Part shown: positions 46,133 through 55,018 of the stretch, piece after piece | How the letters are laid out: each line of letters opens with the position of its first letter | Position numbering within the stretch: position 1 is the first letter of the stretch | Source of the DNA: Marinobacter sp. es.048 | GTDB lineage: Bacteria; Pseudomonadota; Gammaproteobacteria; Pseudomonadales; Oleiphilaceae | Assembly: GCF_900188435.1 (NCBI RefSeq) | Contig: NZ_FYFA01000001.1 | Location: forward strand, 248,001-312,000 | Reading direction: 5' to 3' | DNA: 64,000 nt | Position numbers and translations under genes: made by a program | Notes under the pieces: model-generated | Told to the model about the DNA's origin: nothing | Seen by the model: the letters and a program-made list of their open reading frames with translations, nothing else | Database searches by the model: none

Positions 46133-46137
46133 GCGAT

Positions 46138-46149
46138 TGGAACGTTTTA
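46138..46149. promoter_or_regulatory. Cra/FruR-like site
   Basis: TGGAACGTTTTA matches the Cra (FruR) palindrome TGAAACGTTTCA at ten of twelve positions. It lies 121 bases upstream of the PfkB-family kinase gene, which is a typical Cra target type. The match is short and could be by chance. Confidence 0.3.
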
Positions 46150-46269
46150 CAGCATAGTCGACGGTGTTCCCGGGCGCGCTCCGTTGGCCAACGGACTTCA
46201 CCGGTTTTATGATGTCATTATCCTCCCGATTACTGGCGCCCTGGGATCGGTGCCAACCAGGAGCACCTG

Positions 46270-47226
46270 ATGGTCGACGCTTCCTCCCAATTGCACATTT
46301 CCGTCTTAAGCCTGAATCCGGCTGTTGATATCACCTATCAGATCCCACGGCTGATTCCCGATCAGAAGGTCCACGCCGCGGACTCCCGGTATGACCCGGG
46401 TGGCAATGGAATCAATGTCGGGCGCGGTCTCAGGCGACTCGGGGTGCAAGCGTGCACTTTCTGCGTTGTCGCCGGCGAAATCGGCCGCTTCCTTCGCCAC
46501 CAACTGGATGAGCAGCTGGACCAGGCCAGTTATCTGGAGGTGGATGGCGAAACCCGGATAAATGGCACCATTCTTGAGACTGCTACTGGTGCCCAGTTCG
46601 AGGTCAGTGGTGTCGGCCCTTTCGTGTCGACTTCAGAATGGCAACAGTTGCTCGACCGGTTCGTGACCCATTGTGGTAAAGGGCTCGGCGTGATCACCGG
46701 CTCGTTACGAAAAAGCCTGCCGCAGAACCTCTATGCCGATGCAGTGCGTCGAGTGAATGCCGCCGGAGGTCGTGCGGTGGTCGACTCTCATGACGAGCTC
46801 CTGCAGCACGCAATCGACGCCCAACCCTTTCTGATCAAGCCCAACCGCTACGAGCTGGAAACCCTGGTCGGGCGGTCGTTGCAAAACCAGCGGGATATCA
46901 TTCGGGAAGCACGCCTTTTGCAGGCGCGGGGCGTCCACTGGGTCTGCGTCTCCCTCGGAGCCGAGGGTGCGTTGCTGGTGACGCCCTCGCGGGTCTTGAA
47001 GGCAGAAGTCCCTTCGGTGCCGGCAATCTCCACCGTTGGGGCCGGTGACTCCATGGTGGCCGGCATGGTGGCCATGCTCGCACAGGGCGCGTCGGATCAG
47101 GATGCGTTGCGGGAGGGCATGGCGTGCAGTGCAGCGACGGTCATGCAGCCAGGAACCGAGCTGTTCGAAAAGAAAACCGTCGACCGGCTGCGGGGGGAGA
47201 TTCGGCTGGCACCGCTTCCGATATGA
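46270..47226 (+). CDS. PfkB-family sugar kinase, 1-phosphofructokinase-like
   Basis: Cytosolic kinase of 318 residues. Substrate-loop segment LSLNPAVDITYQI and GGNGINVGRGLRRLG at the N terminus, and the C-terminal anion-hole motif STVGAGDSMVAGMV with catalytic Asp, are diagnostic of the ribokinase/PfkB fold. The N-P-A-(L/V)-D and GGKG(I/V)NV-type sequence fits the phosphofructokinase and tagatose-6-phosphate kinase group. A good AGGAG ribosome site is present. It stands alone, without a fructose PTS, so its substrate may be fructose-6-phosphate. Confidence 0.88.
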   Translation: MVDASSQLHISVLSLNPAVDITYQIPRLIPDQKVHAADSRYDPGGNGINVGRGLRRLGVQACTFCVVAGEIGRFLRHQLDEQLDQASYLEVDGETRINGTILETATGAQFEVSGVGPFVSTSEWQQLLDRFVTHCGKGLGVITGSLRKSLPQNLYADAVRRVNAAGGRAVVDSHDELLQHAIDAQPFLIKPNRYELETLVGRSLQNQRDIIREARLLQARGVHWVCVSLGAEGALLVTPSRVLKAEVPSVPAISTVGAGDSMVAGMVAMLAQGASDQDALREGMACSAATVMQPGTELFEKKTVDRLRGEIRLAPLPI

Positions 47227-47508
47227 CGGACCTTATTACTGGAATGGGCCGGTTCAGAAGCTGCCCGGTCAGCTGTATAAATTCGACCTAAAAACGGTTC
47301 TCGCTGTCATCATTTTTCTAATGCCCGTATTGAAGTTGCACTTTTTCGAAACTGTTCTTGAATTCTGGAGAGCAACCTTGGCTGCTCGTGGCACTTCCTC
47401 CTATGCTCTTATCATAGGCCGGGAGCGCCCATTAGAGCGGCAAATGTCGAACTTTATGGTTAAACCGGTACATTGGTACTGCTAAAAACAAATTGGAGGG
47501 AGCCAAAC
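47227..47508. other. Intergenic region, nothing recognised
   Basis: No gene, RNA, repeat or terminator stands out in this 282-base space. It is lower in GC than its flanks. The last 15 bases hold a strong GGAGGG ribosome site for the following gene. Confidence 0.5.
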
Positions 47509-48018
47509 ATGCGCCGTTTATATTTTCTGATGCCAGACATTACGACAACTCATGGGCTTGTGGAAGAACTGTTGGTCTCACACGTGGAGGAGCACCACAT
47601 CCATGTTGTAGCCAAAGAAGGCACTCCGATGGAAGAACTTCCAGAAGCCAACTTGATGCAAAAGAGTGATTTTGTCCCGGCAATTGAGAAAGGCCTTACC
47701 CTGGGCGCCGCTACCGGCCTGGTGTGTGGATTGGTCGCGATGGCGCTGCCAGCCACTGGTTTAATCATTGGTGGCGGCGCCGTGTTATTTATCACTGCCG
47801 CCGGTGCCGGTGTTGGTGGCCTGATGTCGAGCATGGTGGGCGTGGGGCTTCCAAATTCACGGCTGGAAAGATTCGACAAGCAGATCAATGCGGGCGGAGT
47901 CCTGGTGCTGGTTGATGTCAAACGCACCCGGGTTCACGAAATCGAGGCGTTGGTCAAAAAACATCATCCTGAAGCGGATATCCAGGGCACCGAACCACTG
48001 ACACCGCCTTTCCCCTGA
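47509..48018 (+). CDS. DUF1269-family membrane protein
   Basis: Protein of 169 residues. The N-terminal soluble domain (RRLYFLMPDITTTHGLVEEL, with HHIHVVAKEG) has a ferredoxin-like pattern; a central glycine-rich double hydrophobic segment (about 63-110, ATGLVCGLVAMALPATGLI and ITAAGAGVGGLMSSM) is followed by a short charged tail. This matches the DUF1269 layout. Function is unknown; some members are stress-linked. GGAGGG lies seven bases before the chosen ATG, which rules out the longer open frame. Confidence 0.82.
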   Translation: MRRLYFLMPDITTTHGLVEELLVSHVEEHHIHVVAKEGTPMEELPEANLMQKSDFVPAIEKGLTLGAATGLVCGLVAMALPATGLIIGGGAVLFITAAGAGVGGLMSSMVGVGLPNSRLERFDKQINAGGVLVLVDVKRTRVHEIEALVKKHHPEADIQGTEPLTPPFP

Positions 48019-48090
48019 GGCTCGGATATCAGTCTCCGGCGTTTCCTTAATGTCATATACAGATGGGGAAAATCCGAAAAGGGAGAATCC

Positions 48091-48156
48091 ATGACCGAAA
48101 AAGTCGACCTTCACGGTAGCTCCTACAGCGATTTTTGCAATGCGTTCATACGTTAA
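48091..48156 (+). pseudogene. Short broken frame, probable remnant of a methyltransferase start
   Basis: A GGGAG ribosome site at 48081 precedes an ATG and a frame of 21 residues, MTEKVDLHGSSYSDFCNAFI, that stops at TAA. A good start on so short a frame suggests a truncated gene. The opening words resemble the N terminus of some class I methyltransferases, but the match is too short to be firm. The 66 bases after it are AT-rich and hold no continuation that I can see. Confidence 0.3.
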
Positions 48157-48222
48157 CGAGCGAGAGGCGTTTATTACATTTCTTGTTCATTTGCGAAAAA
48201 TAAAAAAGAGACTGTTGCCTGA

Positions 48223-48990
48223 TTAGGCTGGAACAAACACTGGAAAACCATCCAGTTCGGCAGATAGCAAACGCTGGCCAAACAGGCTCTCAAGGGCAGA
48301 GGTCACCAACATGTCGCGGGCCGGGCCCCAGCAGGCCTGGCCGTCGGGGTACAGGAGGAGGATCTGGTCGCACCATCGGGCGGCCAGATTCAGGTCGTGG
48401 AGGCACATGAAGACGGCTCTACCGGATGCTGACTGGTTTCGCAGCAGCTTCATGACGGCAGTCTGGTGCTGTAAATCCAGGTGATTGGTCGGCTCGTCCA
48501 ACAGCCAGATTTCCGGGCTTTGGGTCATCAGGGTGGCAATGGCTACTCGCTGGCGTTCGCCGCCGGATAGGGTGTTCACCAGGCGATCTTTCAGGTGGAT
48601 GACGTCCAGCGCTTCGAGGGCCCGTTCGGCAATGGCCAGATCCTCACCACTCTCCATCTGCCAGGGTGACAACCAGGGATGGCGACCGATAAGAGCCGTT
48701 TCCAGCACGGTCGCCGGAAAACCATCCTGTCGGTCCTGAAACACCAGGCCCATCCGTTGCGAGACGGTTTTGCGTCGGATGTCGCACAGCGGCGTTCCGT
48801 CGAGTAACAGTTGTCCGCTTCTGGGCTCCCTCAATCCCGCCAGGGTATGCAGCAAGGTGGTTTTACCCACGCCATTGGGCCCCAGCACACCCCAGACCTG
48901 GCCCGGTTCGATAGCCAGGTTCAGGGGGACGCCCGAGGCGCGCCCCGGAATGTCGATGATCAGCGCTTCGGTTGTCAGGCGTGTCATCAT
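48223..48990 (-). CDS. btuD: Vitamin B12 ABC importer ATPase
   Basis: ATP-binding subunit of 255 residues. Walker A GPNGVGKTTL at about 37-46, Q-loop, signature LSGGERQRVAIA at about 143, Walker B WLLDEPTNHLD and the switch His in CLHDLNLAAR are all intact. It energises the BtuC channel. It overlaps the permease gene by four bases. Iron-siderophore importers use the same ATPase type; the riboswitch and BtuB upstream point to cobalamin. Confidence 0.93.
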   Translation of the reverse strand: MMTRLTTEALIIDIPGRASGVPLNLAIEPGQVWGVLGPNGVGKTTLLHTLAGLREPRSGQLLLDGTPLCDIRRKTVSQRMGLVFQDRQDGFPATVLETALIGRHPWLSPWQMESGEDLAIAERALEALDVIHLKDRLVNTLSGGERQRVAIATLMTQSPEIWLLDEPTNHLDLQHQTAVMKLLRNQSASGRAVFMCLHDLNLAARWCDQILLLYPDGQACWGPARDMLVTSALESLFGQRLLSAELDGFPVFVPA

Positions 48991-49961
48991 CGGCTCCTAT
49001 ACAGCAGGTACAGGAAGGTCGGGACGCCGATCAGCGCGGTAATCACGCCAACCGGCAACTGCTCTGGCGCAATCACCACCCGGGCCAGGGTGTCTGCAAG
49101 CACGAGAAGCGTTCCGCCGGCCAGTGCGCATGCCGGCAGAATCAGTCGCTGGTCGTTCCCCAGTACCAACCGCAACATGTGCGGTACCACCAGGCCAACG
49201 AAACCAACCGAACCGGCCATGGTGACGGCGGTGGCGGTCAGCAGGCTCGCCATCAGGTAGATCGACCATTCAAGGGGCCGTACCGAAACGCCCAGGGCCG
49301 CTGCCTGCAGGGAACCCCGTGCCAACACGTTCAGGGCCCGGCCCAGCGGAAACACCATCAGGCATACGAGCAGGAGGATTAATAAGCCCGGCCAGGGAGT
49401 GGCTGCGTGGGAAAGATCGCCCATCAGCCAGTACAACATACCCGGCAACCGGCTGGCCGGGGTCATCGAGAGGATCAGGGTAATGATGGCCCCCCAGCCG
49501 GCGGCAACTACCACACCGGTGAGTAACAGCCGCGATGGGGTCCAGCTGCCACTGCCATGGGCCAGACCAAACACCAGCAGGGTGGCCAGCATGGCGCCGG
49601 CAAAGGCGGAGCCGGATACCAGAAAACCGGCAGCACCGGCGAGCATAGCCAGTAACGCCCCAACGGCGGCGCCGCCAGAGAGCCCCAACACGTAGGGATC
49701 GGCCAGGGGATTTCGCAACAATACCTGCATCAGCGCCCCGGCCACGGCCAGCAAGCCACCGGTCGCGAACGCGCTCAGTGTCCGGGGCAGTCGGAGCTCC
49801 AGAATCAGCGTTTTCTGCAACTCTGTGCCACTGCCGGTTATCACCCGCAGAGTGTCTTCAAAACCTATGGCCGTGCTGCCGATGCTGACGGAGACCAGAG
49901 CAGCCAGAAAGCCCGCCAGCAGCAGAATAAGGAGTGGTTTGTACGGGCTAGAGATTGGCAC
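48987..49961 (-). CDS. btuC: Vitamin B12 ABC importer permease
   Basis: FecCD-type membrane permease of 324 residues with about ten helices. The family segments LRLPRTLSAFATGGLLAVAG, GALMQVLLRNPLADPYVLGLS and VGFVGLVVPHMLRL are all seen. Its start is a GTG overlapping the BtuF gene by 14 bases. It forms a dimer with BtuD and takes B12 from the periplasmic binding protein. Confidence 0.93.
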   Translation of the reverse strand: MPISSPYKPLLILLLAGFLAALVSVSIGSTAIGFEDTLRVITGSGTELQKTLILELRLPRTLSAFATGGLLAVAGALMQVLLRNPLADPYVLGLSGGAAVGALLAMLAGAAGFLVSGSAFAGAMLATLLVFGLAHGSGSWTPSRLLLTGVVVAAGWGAIITLILSMTPASRLPGMLYWLMGDLSHAATPWPGLLILLLVCLMVFPLGRALNVLARGSLQAAALGVSVRPLEWSIYLMASLLTATAVTMAGSVGFVGLVVPHMLRLVLGNDQRLILPACALAGGTLLVLADTLARVVIAPEQLPVGVITALIGVPTFLYLLYRSR

Positions 49962-50832
49962 GGGCCTGCTCCAGGGTCTGGCACAGGTGTCTGGCGCCGT
50001 CTGCCATACGAAGCGTCGGGCGCGCCAGCAGGTCCGGCGGCTCGAGGAAGAGGTTGTCGGCGGCTACCGCTGCCAGGCCCGGAAACTCGCGCCAGGCTTC
50101 CAGCCATTCCCTGTCGTCCGAAGACCCGGCGGTAATAATGGCTTCGGGGTTGGCTTCCAGAACCGCCTCCCGGCTGATCCGGGGTACTAACCGTGGCAGC
50201 TCGCCGAAGACATTCACACCGCCGCACAGGGTTATGGCCTTGCTAATAAGCTCTTCCCGGTTAACGGTCATCAGTGGCTGGTCCCATATCTGGTAGAACA
50301 CCTTAACCGGCCTGGTATCGGCATACTGAGCTTTCAGCGTGGCTATTTCTGCGCGAAACGCTTCGGCCCGTTCATTGCCGAGATCCGCTGACCCCGTCAG
50401 CAACGCCAGATCCGACACCGCCACGGCAATGTCGTCAAACGTTCGCGGGGCTAGCCAGAATACCGAAATACCAAGGTCTGACAGCCGTTCCAGTTGGCTG
50501 CGGGAATTGCCATCCACCCAGGCCACCACCAGGTCCGGTGCCAGCGAAACAATGGCCTCCAGGTCCAGGCGATTGCTGTCGCCCACCTGCGGCAAATCCG
50601 CAGCTTCTGCGGGATAATCGCTCCAGGCGCTCACCGCCACCACCTTGGCAGCGGCGCCTGCGGAAAACAGCAGTTCCGTAGCGCCGGGTGAAAGGGAGAC
50701 AACGCGTTGGGCGGGGTCAGTCAGGCATACCTTCTGGTTCAGCGCGTCGCGTACACAGATTCCCTGTGCCTGCGCCAACAAGGGCGCAAGCAGAGGCAGT
50801 ACACATAACGCAGCGAACCCGAGGTGCCTCAT
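49948..50832 (-). CDS. btuF: Periplasmic vitamin B12-binding protein
   Basis: Type III substrate-binding protein of 294 residues. A signal peptide (about 1-22) is followed by two lobes joined by a helix; RVVSLSPGATELLFSAG and DSNRLDLEAIVSLAPDLVVAW are the BtuF-type segments. It lies between BtuB and BtuC in the same direction, and would deliver B12 across the periplasm. Confidence 0.9.
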   Translation of the reverse strand: MRHLGFAALCVLPLLAPLLAQAQGICVRDALNQKVCLTDPAQRVVSLSPGATELLFSAGAAAKVVAVSAWSDYPAEAADLPQVGDSNRLDLEAIVSLAPDLVVAWVDGNSRSQLERLSDLGISVFWLAPRTFDDIAVAVSDLALLTGSADLGNERAEAFRAEIATLKAQYADTRPVKVFYQIWDQPLMTVNREELISKAITLCGGVNVFGELPRLVPRISREAVLEANPEAIITAGSSDDREWLEAWREFPGLAAVAADNLFLEPPDLLARPTLRMADGARHLCQTLEQARANL

Positions 50833-50862
50833 GGACGGCGGGAGCCTCTCAGATCGGTGAAT

Positions 50863-52665
50863 TTACTGCTGGAAATCATAGCGCACCGAGGCCATGAAGG
50901 TTCGGCCGGCGGCAATGAAATCGGTATTGTCGAAACGTTTTGCGGTGGCGTACTCATTATCCAGTACGTTATCCACGGTCAGCGATGCCCGCCAGCCCCG
51001 AGCCAGAATCTTGCTCGCTCTCAGGTCCCAGACGCCGAAACCAGGGATGCGTTCGCGCCCGATACCGAACAGGTCTTCGTACCGGTGACTCTCAGCGCGG
51101 AACGTGGTCCCGAAGCTCCAGGTATTGATCTCTTTGTCCAGGTCCAGCCGAACGGAGCGCTCTGCCCGTCGGGCCAGCTGTTGTCCGGCTTCCTTATCTT
51201 CGAAGTCGCCAGCGGAGGCCACAGCTTTCAGATACCAGCCGTCCTGCTGCCAGCCTGTGCTCAGCTCAACGCCTCTGAGCCGGGCTTCAGGGACACTTGT
51301 AGCCTGGTTCTGGGTTGGCAGGGAAAGGTCTTCAACGTCGCTCTGGTAAATAGCCAGATCCCAGAACCAGTTTACGTAGCGGCCTTCGATGCCGGTTTCG
51401 TAGCTGGTGGCTTCCTCGGGCTGAAGATCGGGATTGCCAAAGCCTGGAAAGTACAGATCGTTGAAGGAAGGCGCCTTGAACGAGGTTCCGGCATTGGCTC
51501 GAACCCGATGATGTGCGTCCAGCTTATAGCCAATCGCAGCGCCCCAGGTCTCTTCCGTTCCGTAGGCTTCGTTATCGTCACTACGCAGACTGAGGTGCAC
51601 ATCGGTCCGGCCAAAATTCAGCAGCGCCTGCCCGAAGAAAGCCTCATTGGACCGGCTGCTTTCCTCATAGGCGGTCGTGCTCTCGACTTTATCCACCAGA
51701 TACTCCGCACCAAGCACGAATTCATGGGTGCCGGCGGTCAGCCAGTTCTCGATGCGCGAGCTGCGGGTGCGGGTGTTGAATACTCCGGAAAAGGCACTGA
51801 AATCTTCCAGCTCATCGCGAGAATCTGCCAGATGGAGCGATGTTCGCCAGTTGGCGGTGACTGGGACCTCAACATTGGCACCCGCTGTCTGGAAGCGAAA
51901 ATCTTCCTCGCCACCCTCGTACTCGGTATTGCCTTTCGCGCTGAGGAAACTGAACCCCGCTGTTACGCCGTTATCAAAGGTATGGGATGCACTGGCAACG
52001 CCGGAGGTGTTGTCATAACCCTTGTCGTCCCCGTCTTCGATAACCGGCGCACCGTCAGTATGGAAGTAATTGGCGCCGATCGTGACACGGGTCTGGTCAG
52101 TCACCGAAGAGAAGCCGCCGCCATACTGCTGACTGTCGAAATTCCCGGCGCCTGCCTCTACCCAGCCACGATTTCCCTGGGATCTCGGCAGCGTGAACGC
52201 CTGGACAACACCACCAACGGCGTCAGCACCGTAAAGACTGCTACGACTACCGCGAACAATTTCTACCCGGTTCACCAGTTGCGGTGGCAGGAATTGCCAG
52301 GCCGGGCCACCAACTGTTGCGGAGCGGATCCTCACCCCATCCACAAGCAGCACGGTTGCATCGGAGGCGTGACCGCGCATGAACACACCGGTCTGCTTGC
52401 CGAAAGACCCGTTCTGGGAGACCGTTACGCCCGGCTGAGACTCGATAAGTTCTCGAAATTCTATGGGTTGCTGTCGCTGAATGTCCTCTTCGTCTACGAC
52501 GGTAACCGAAGACAGGCTCTCACCAACGGTTTTCGGCCCCAGTGTCGCGGTAACCACAATGGGATCCAGGGCATCGAATTCTGGGGCAGACTGGGCCGAA
52601 ACGGCCAACGGCAGGGCGGCCAGGGAAACGCCGGCCAGTAAAACAGGGTATGGAATTCTGAACAT
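50863..52665 (-). CDS. btuB: TonB-dependent vitamin B12 receptor
   Basis: Outer-membrane receptor of 600 residues. Signal peptide (about 1-24), a TonB box region with LDPIVVTATLG, plug domain with EDIQRQQPIEFRELIESQPG and VEIVRGSRSSLYGADAVGGV, then the barrel ending with an aromatic residue pattern (MASVRYDFQQ). The chosen ATG follows a GGAG site; the open frame upstream is part of the leader. It is the first gene of the btuBFCD operon, controlled by the riboswitch directly upstream. Confidence 0.93.
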   Translation of the reverse strand: MFRIPYPVLLAGVSLAALPLAVSAQSAPEFDALDPIVVTATLGPKTVGESLSSVTVVDEEDIQRQQPIEFRELIESQPGVTVSQNGSFGKQTGVFMRGHASDATVLLVDGVRIRSATVGGPAWQFLPPQLVNRVEIVRGSRSSLYGADAVGGVVQAFTLPRSQGNRGWVEAGAGNFDSQQYGGGFSSVTDQTRVTIGANYFHTDGAPVIEDGDDKGYDNTSGVASASHTFDNGVTAGFSFLSAKGNTEYEGGEEDFRFQTAGANVEVPVTANWRTSLHLADSRDELEDFSAFSGVFNTRTRSSRIENWLTAGTHEFVLGAEYLVDKVESTTAYEESSRSNEAFFGQALLNFGRTDVHLSLRSDDNEAYGTEETWGAAIGYKLDAHHRVRANAGTSFKAPSFNDLYFPGFGNPDLQPEEATSYETGIEGRYVNWFWDLAIYQSDVEDLSLPTQNQATSVPEARLRGVELSTGWQQDGWYLKAVASAGDFEDKEAGQQLARRAERSVRLDLDKEINTWSFGTTFRAESHRYEDLFGIGRERIPGFGVWDLRASKILARGWRASLTVDNVLDNEYATAKRFDNTDFIAAGRTFMASVRYDFQQ

Positions 52666-52674
52666 GAAGCTTGC

Positions 52675-52721
52675 TCCGCACTCCGCGCGCACCCGCACGG
52701 GAATCTGGGTTTTTTTGCGGA
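52675..52721 (-). promoter_or_regulatory. Possible expression-platform hairpin masking the btuB ribosome site
   Basis: In the btuB leader, UCCGCA (52721-52716) can pair with UGCGGA (52680-52675), which contains part of the GGAG ribosome site. This could close translation when B12 is bound. The pairing is only six bases across a 35-base loop, so it is tentative. No T-tract terminator is seen between the riboswitch and btuB. Confidence 0.35.
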
Positions 52722-52803
52722 AAGGGAAATGAGGGCAGGCGGTAGACTGGTGTCAGGAAAGCGGAACCGGCATATCACCCACCCAGGTTGCCCACCGCAA
52801 CAT

Positions 52804-52984
52804 CGGGTGTTTTTCCAGGCCGGTCTCCGGGCTGACAGGCGGAACCCTCGGTTCCCGGGCAATCACCTTCCCATGTCGTGGCGACACAGTGGCGCAAAGA
52901 TTGCCGTTGTCCTGCTTACCGTTGCGGGGGCAGCATCGGATTTGCACTGGCGTTACCAGGCTCACCGATTTCCCGTTTCACCCG
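52804..52984 (-). ncRNA. Cobalamin riboswitch
   Basis: The minus strand reads the cobalamin aptamer. A closing stem CGGGTG (52984-52979) pairs with CACCCG (52809-52804). Within it lie GGGAAAUCGGUGAGCC, the core GCUGCCCCCGCAACGGUAA and, at the 3' side, the B12 box AGCCCGGAGACCGGCC (52833-52818). All parts are in the right order and spacing. It stands 139 bases before btuB and should shut down B12 uptake genes when the coenzyme is plentiful. An extra hairpin (CCGTCGC/GCGACGG) lies just upstream at 52982-53000. Confidence 0.96.
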
Positions 52985-53143
52985 TCGCGCTATGCGACGG
53001 ACACCTGAAAAAGTGGGCCAAGGCTAGCAACCCCCGTTTAAGCGGTCAATGAAATCCATCAAAGGTGGACATGGCCGGAGGCCTCTGCCACTGCTATATT
53101 CCATGACTGACAACCACTTTTCTTTGGCAAAACCGGGAGTTTT

Positions 53144-55018
53144 ATGCAGGCTGAGCTCATCGACATCCGCAATCACATGGCACAATATCCGCCGTTTGAC
53201 GAGATGCCCGAGGAGCTGCTCGACAGGGTGGTTGGCGAAATAGAGGTTGTGTATTCCAAGGCCGGCAGCAAGGTCCTGGAACTGGGTGACCCGAGTAGCT
53301 GGCTCTTTTACGTGCGCAGTGGCGCCGTTGAAATCTATCGGCGAACCGGGGAGCTTTACAACCGGATCGGTGAAGGTGAGGTCTTCGGCCAGTTTGGCCT
53401 TCTGATGAACAGGAAGGTGCGTTTTCCAGCCAAAGCCATCGAAGACACCCTGCTATATAAGATCCCCCACGACACCTTCCAATATCTGTGGGAAAACGAC
53501 GACAACTTCGCCGATTTCGTCGAGATTGAAGACCGCAGCCGCCTGCGCTCGGCTGTTTCCCGCCGGGAAAAGTCCAACGAACTGATGACCTCCAAAGTCA
53601 CCCGGCTGATATCCCGCGAACCGGTGACGGCGCCCTGCACAGTCAGGCTTCAGGAAGCCGCCCGGATCATGACTGAAAACGGTGTTTCGGCGCTGCTGTT
53701 GATGGATGAGGAAGGCGAAAAACCTCGGCTCAAGGGCATCATCACCGACCGCGACCTGCGTACCCGGGCCCTCAGCGAAGCACTGGCCTCGGAAACCCCG
53801 ATCAGCGAGATCATGTCTGAAGACTTGATCACCATCCGCTCGAACATGTTCATATTCGAGGCCATGCTCACCATGCTGCACAACAACGTGCACCATCTTC
53901 CGGTGATGGATCGGGATGAGGTTCGAGGCGTCATTGCGCTTTCCGATATCGTGAAATACGAGAGCCAGAGCAGCCTCTACCTAGTCAGTAACATATACCA
54001 TCAGCAGGATGTCAAAGGCCTGAAGAAAATCAGCCTGGATGTGCGGGACAGCTTCGTGCGTATGGTGAACGAAGATGCCAACTCCCACATGATTGGCAGT
54101 GCCATGGCCGGTATCGGGCGCAGCTTTACCCAGCGTCTGCTGGAACTGGGCGAAGAGAAATTTGGACCACCGCCGGTTCCCTACTGCTTCATGGCGCTTG
54201 GCTCCATGGCCCGGGACGAGCAGCTGGTGGTCACCGACCAGGACAACGCCATGATCCTGGACGACAGCTTTGTGCCAGAGGCCCACGATGAGTACTTCCG
54301 GGTGCTGGCGAAGTTCGTCAGCGATGGACTGGCCGAGTGTGGCTACTCCTACTGTACCGGCGACATCATGGCCACAAACCAGAAATGGCGGCAGCCTCTG
54401 AGCGTCTGGAAGGGCTATTTCACCGACTGGATCGAGAATCCGAAGGCCGAAGCCCTGCTTAACAGCAACATTTTCTTTGATCTGGACGGCATCTACGGCG
54501 AGACCGAATTTGCCGAGCAGTTGAAAACACTAGTGGCCGAGAAAGCCAGTAACAGTCAGCGTTTTCTTGCCATGATGGCCCGCAACGCCCTGAACCGGAC
54601 GCCGCCCATTGGTTTCTTCCGAACCTTTGTGCTTGAGGAAGATGGCAAACAGCAGAAAACCTTTAACCTGAAACGTCGCGGAACCGCACCGCTGTCTGAC
54701 CTGATCCGGATCCATGCCCTGGCCTGTCAATCCCGGGCACAGAATTCCTTTGAACGCCTCAAGGCCATCGGCAACACCAAACTCCTGATGGAAGACGATC
54801 TTGGCAACCTGAGAGATGCCCTCGAGTTCATTTCCATTGTCCGGATCCGGCACCAGGCCCTGGCGATTGAAGCCGGGCGCGAGCCAGACAACAATGTTCG
54901 TCCAGAAGACCTTTCGCCTTTCGAGAGAAGCCACCTCAAGGATGCGTTCCAGGTGGTCAACAACGCTCAGAAATTCCTGAGATTCCGTTACAACGCCCAG
55001 GTGGCCCGTAATGTCTGA
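53144..55018 (+). CDS. cNMP-binding, CBS and DUF294 nucleotidyltransferase-like protein
   Basis: Soluble signalling protein of 624 residues. A cyclic-nucleotide-binding domain (about 15-135; VRSGAVEIYRR and GEGEVFGQFGLLMNR) is followed by two CBS motifs (about 155-275; ENGVSALLLMDEE and HHLPVMDRDEVRGVIAL) and a DUF294 nucleotidyltransferase-like domain (about 310-450) with MALGSMARDEQLVVTDQDN, keeping the G-S and D-x-D residues. A C-terminal helical domain ends it. Such proteins resemble the GlnD-type uridylyltransferases. It overlaps the exonuclease gene by eight bases. Target is unknown. Confidence 0.9.
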   Translation: MQAELIDIRNHMAQYPPFDEMPEELLDRVVGEIEVVYSKAGSKVLELGDPSSWLFYVRSGAVEIYRRTGELYNRIGEGEVFGQFGLLMNRKVRFPAKAIEDTLLYKIPHDTFQYLWENDDNFADFVEIEDRSRLRSAVSRREKSNELMTSKVTRLISREPVTAPCTVRLQEAARIMTENGVSALLLMDEEGEKPRLKGIITDRDLRTRALSEALASETPISEIMSEDLITIRSNMFIFEAMLTMLHNNVHHLPVMDRDEVRGVIALSDIVKYESQSSLYLVSNIYHQQDVKGLKKISLDVRDSFVRMVNEDANSHMIGSAMAGIGRSFTQRLLELGEEKFGPPPVPYCFMALGSMARDEQLVVTDQDNAMILDDSFVPEAHDEYFRVLAKFVSDGLAECGYSYCTGDIMATNQKWRQPLSVWKGYFTDWIENPKAEALLNSNIFFDLDGIYGETEFAEQLKTLVAEKASNSQRFLAMMARNALNRTPPIGFFRTFVLEEDGKQQKTFNLKRRGTAPLSDLIRIHALACQSRAQNSFERLKAIGNTKLLMEDDLGNLRDALEFISIVRIRHQALAIEAGREPDNNVRPEDLSPFERSHLKDAFQVVNNAQKFLRFRYNAQVARNV

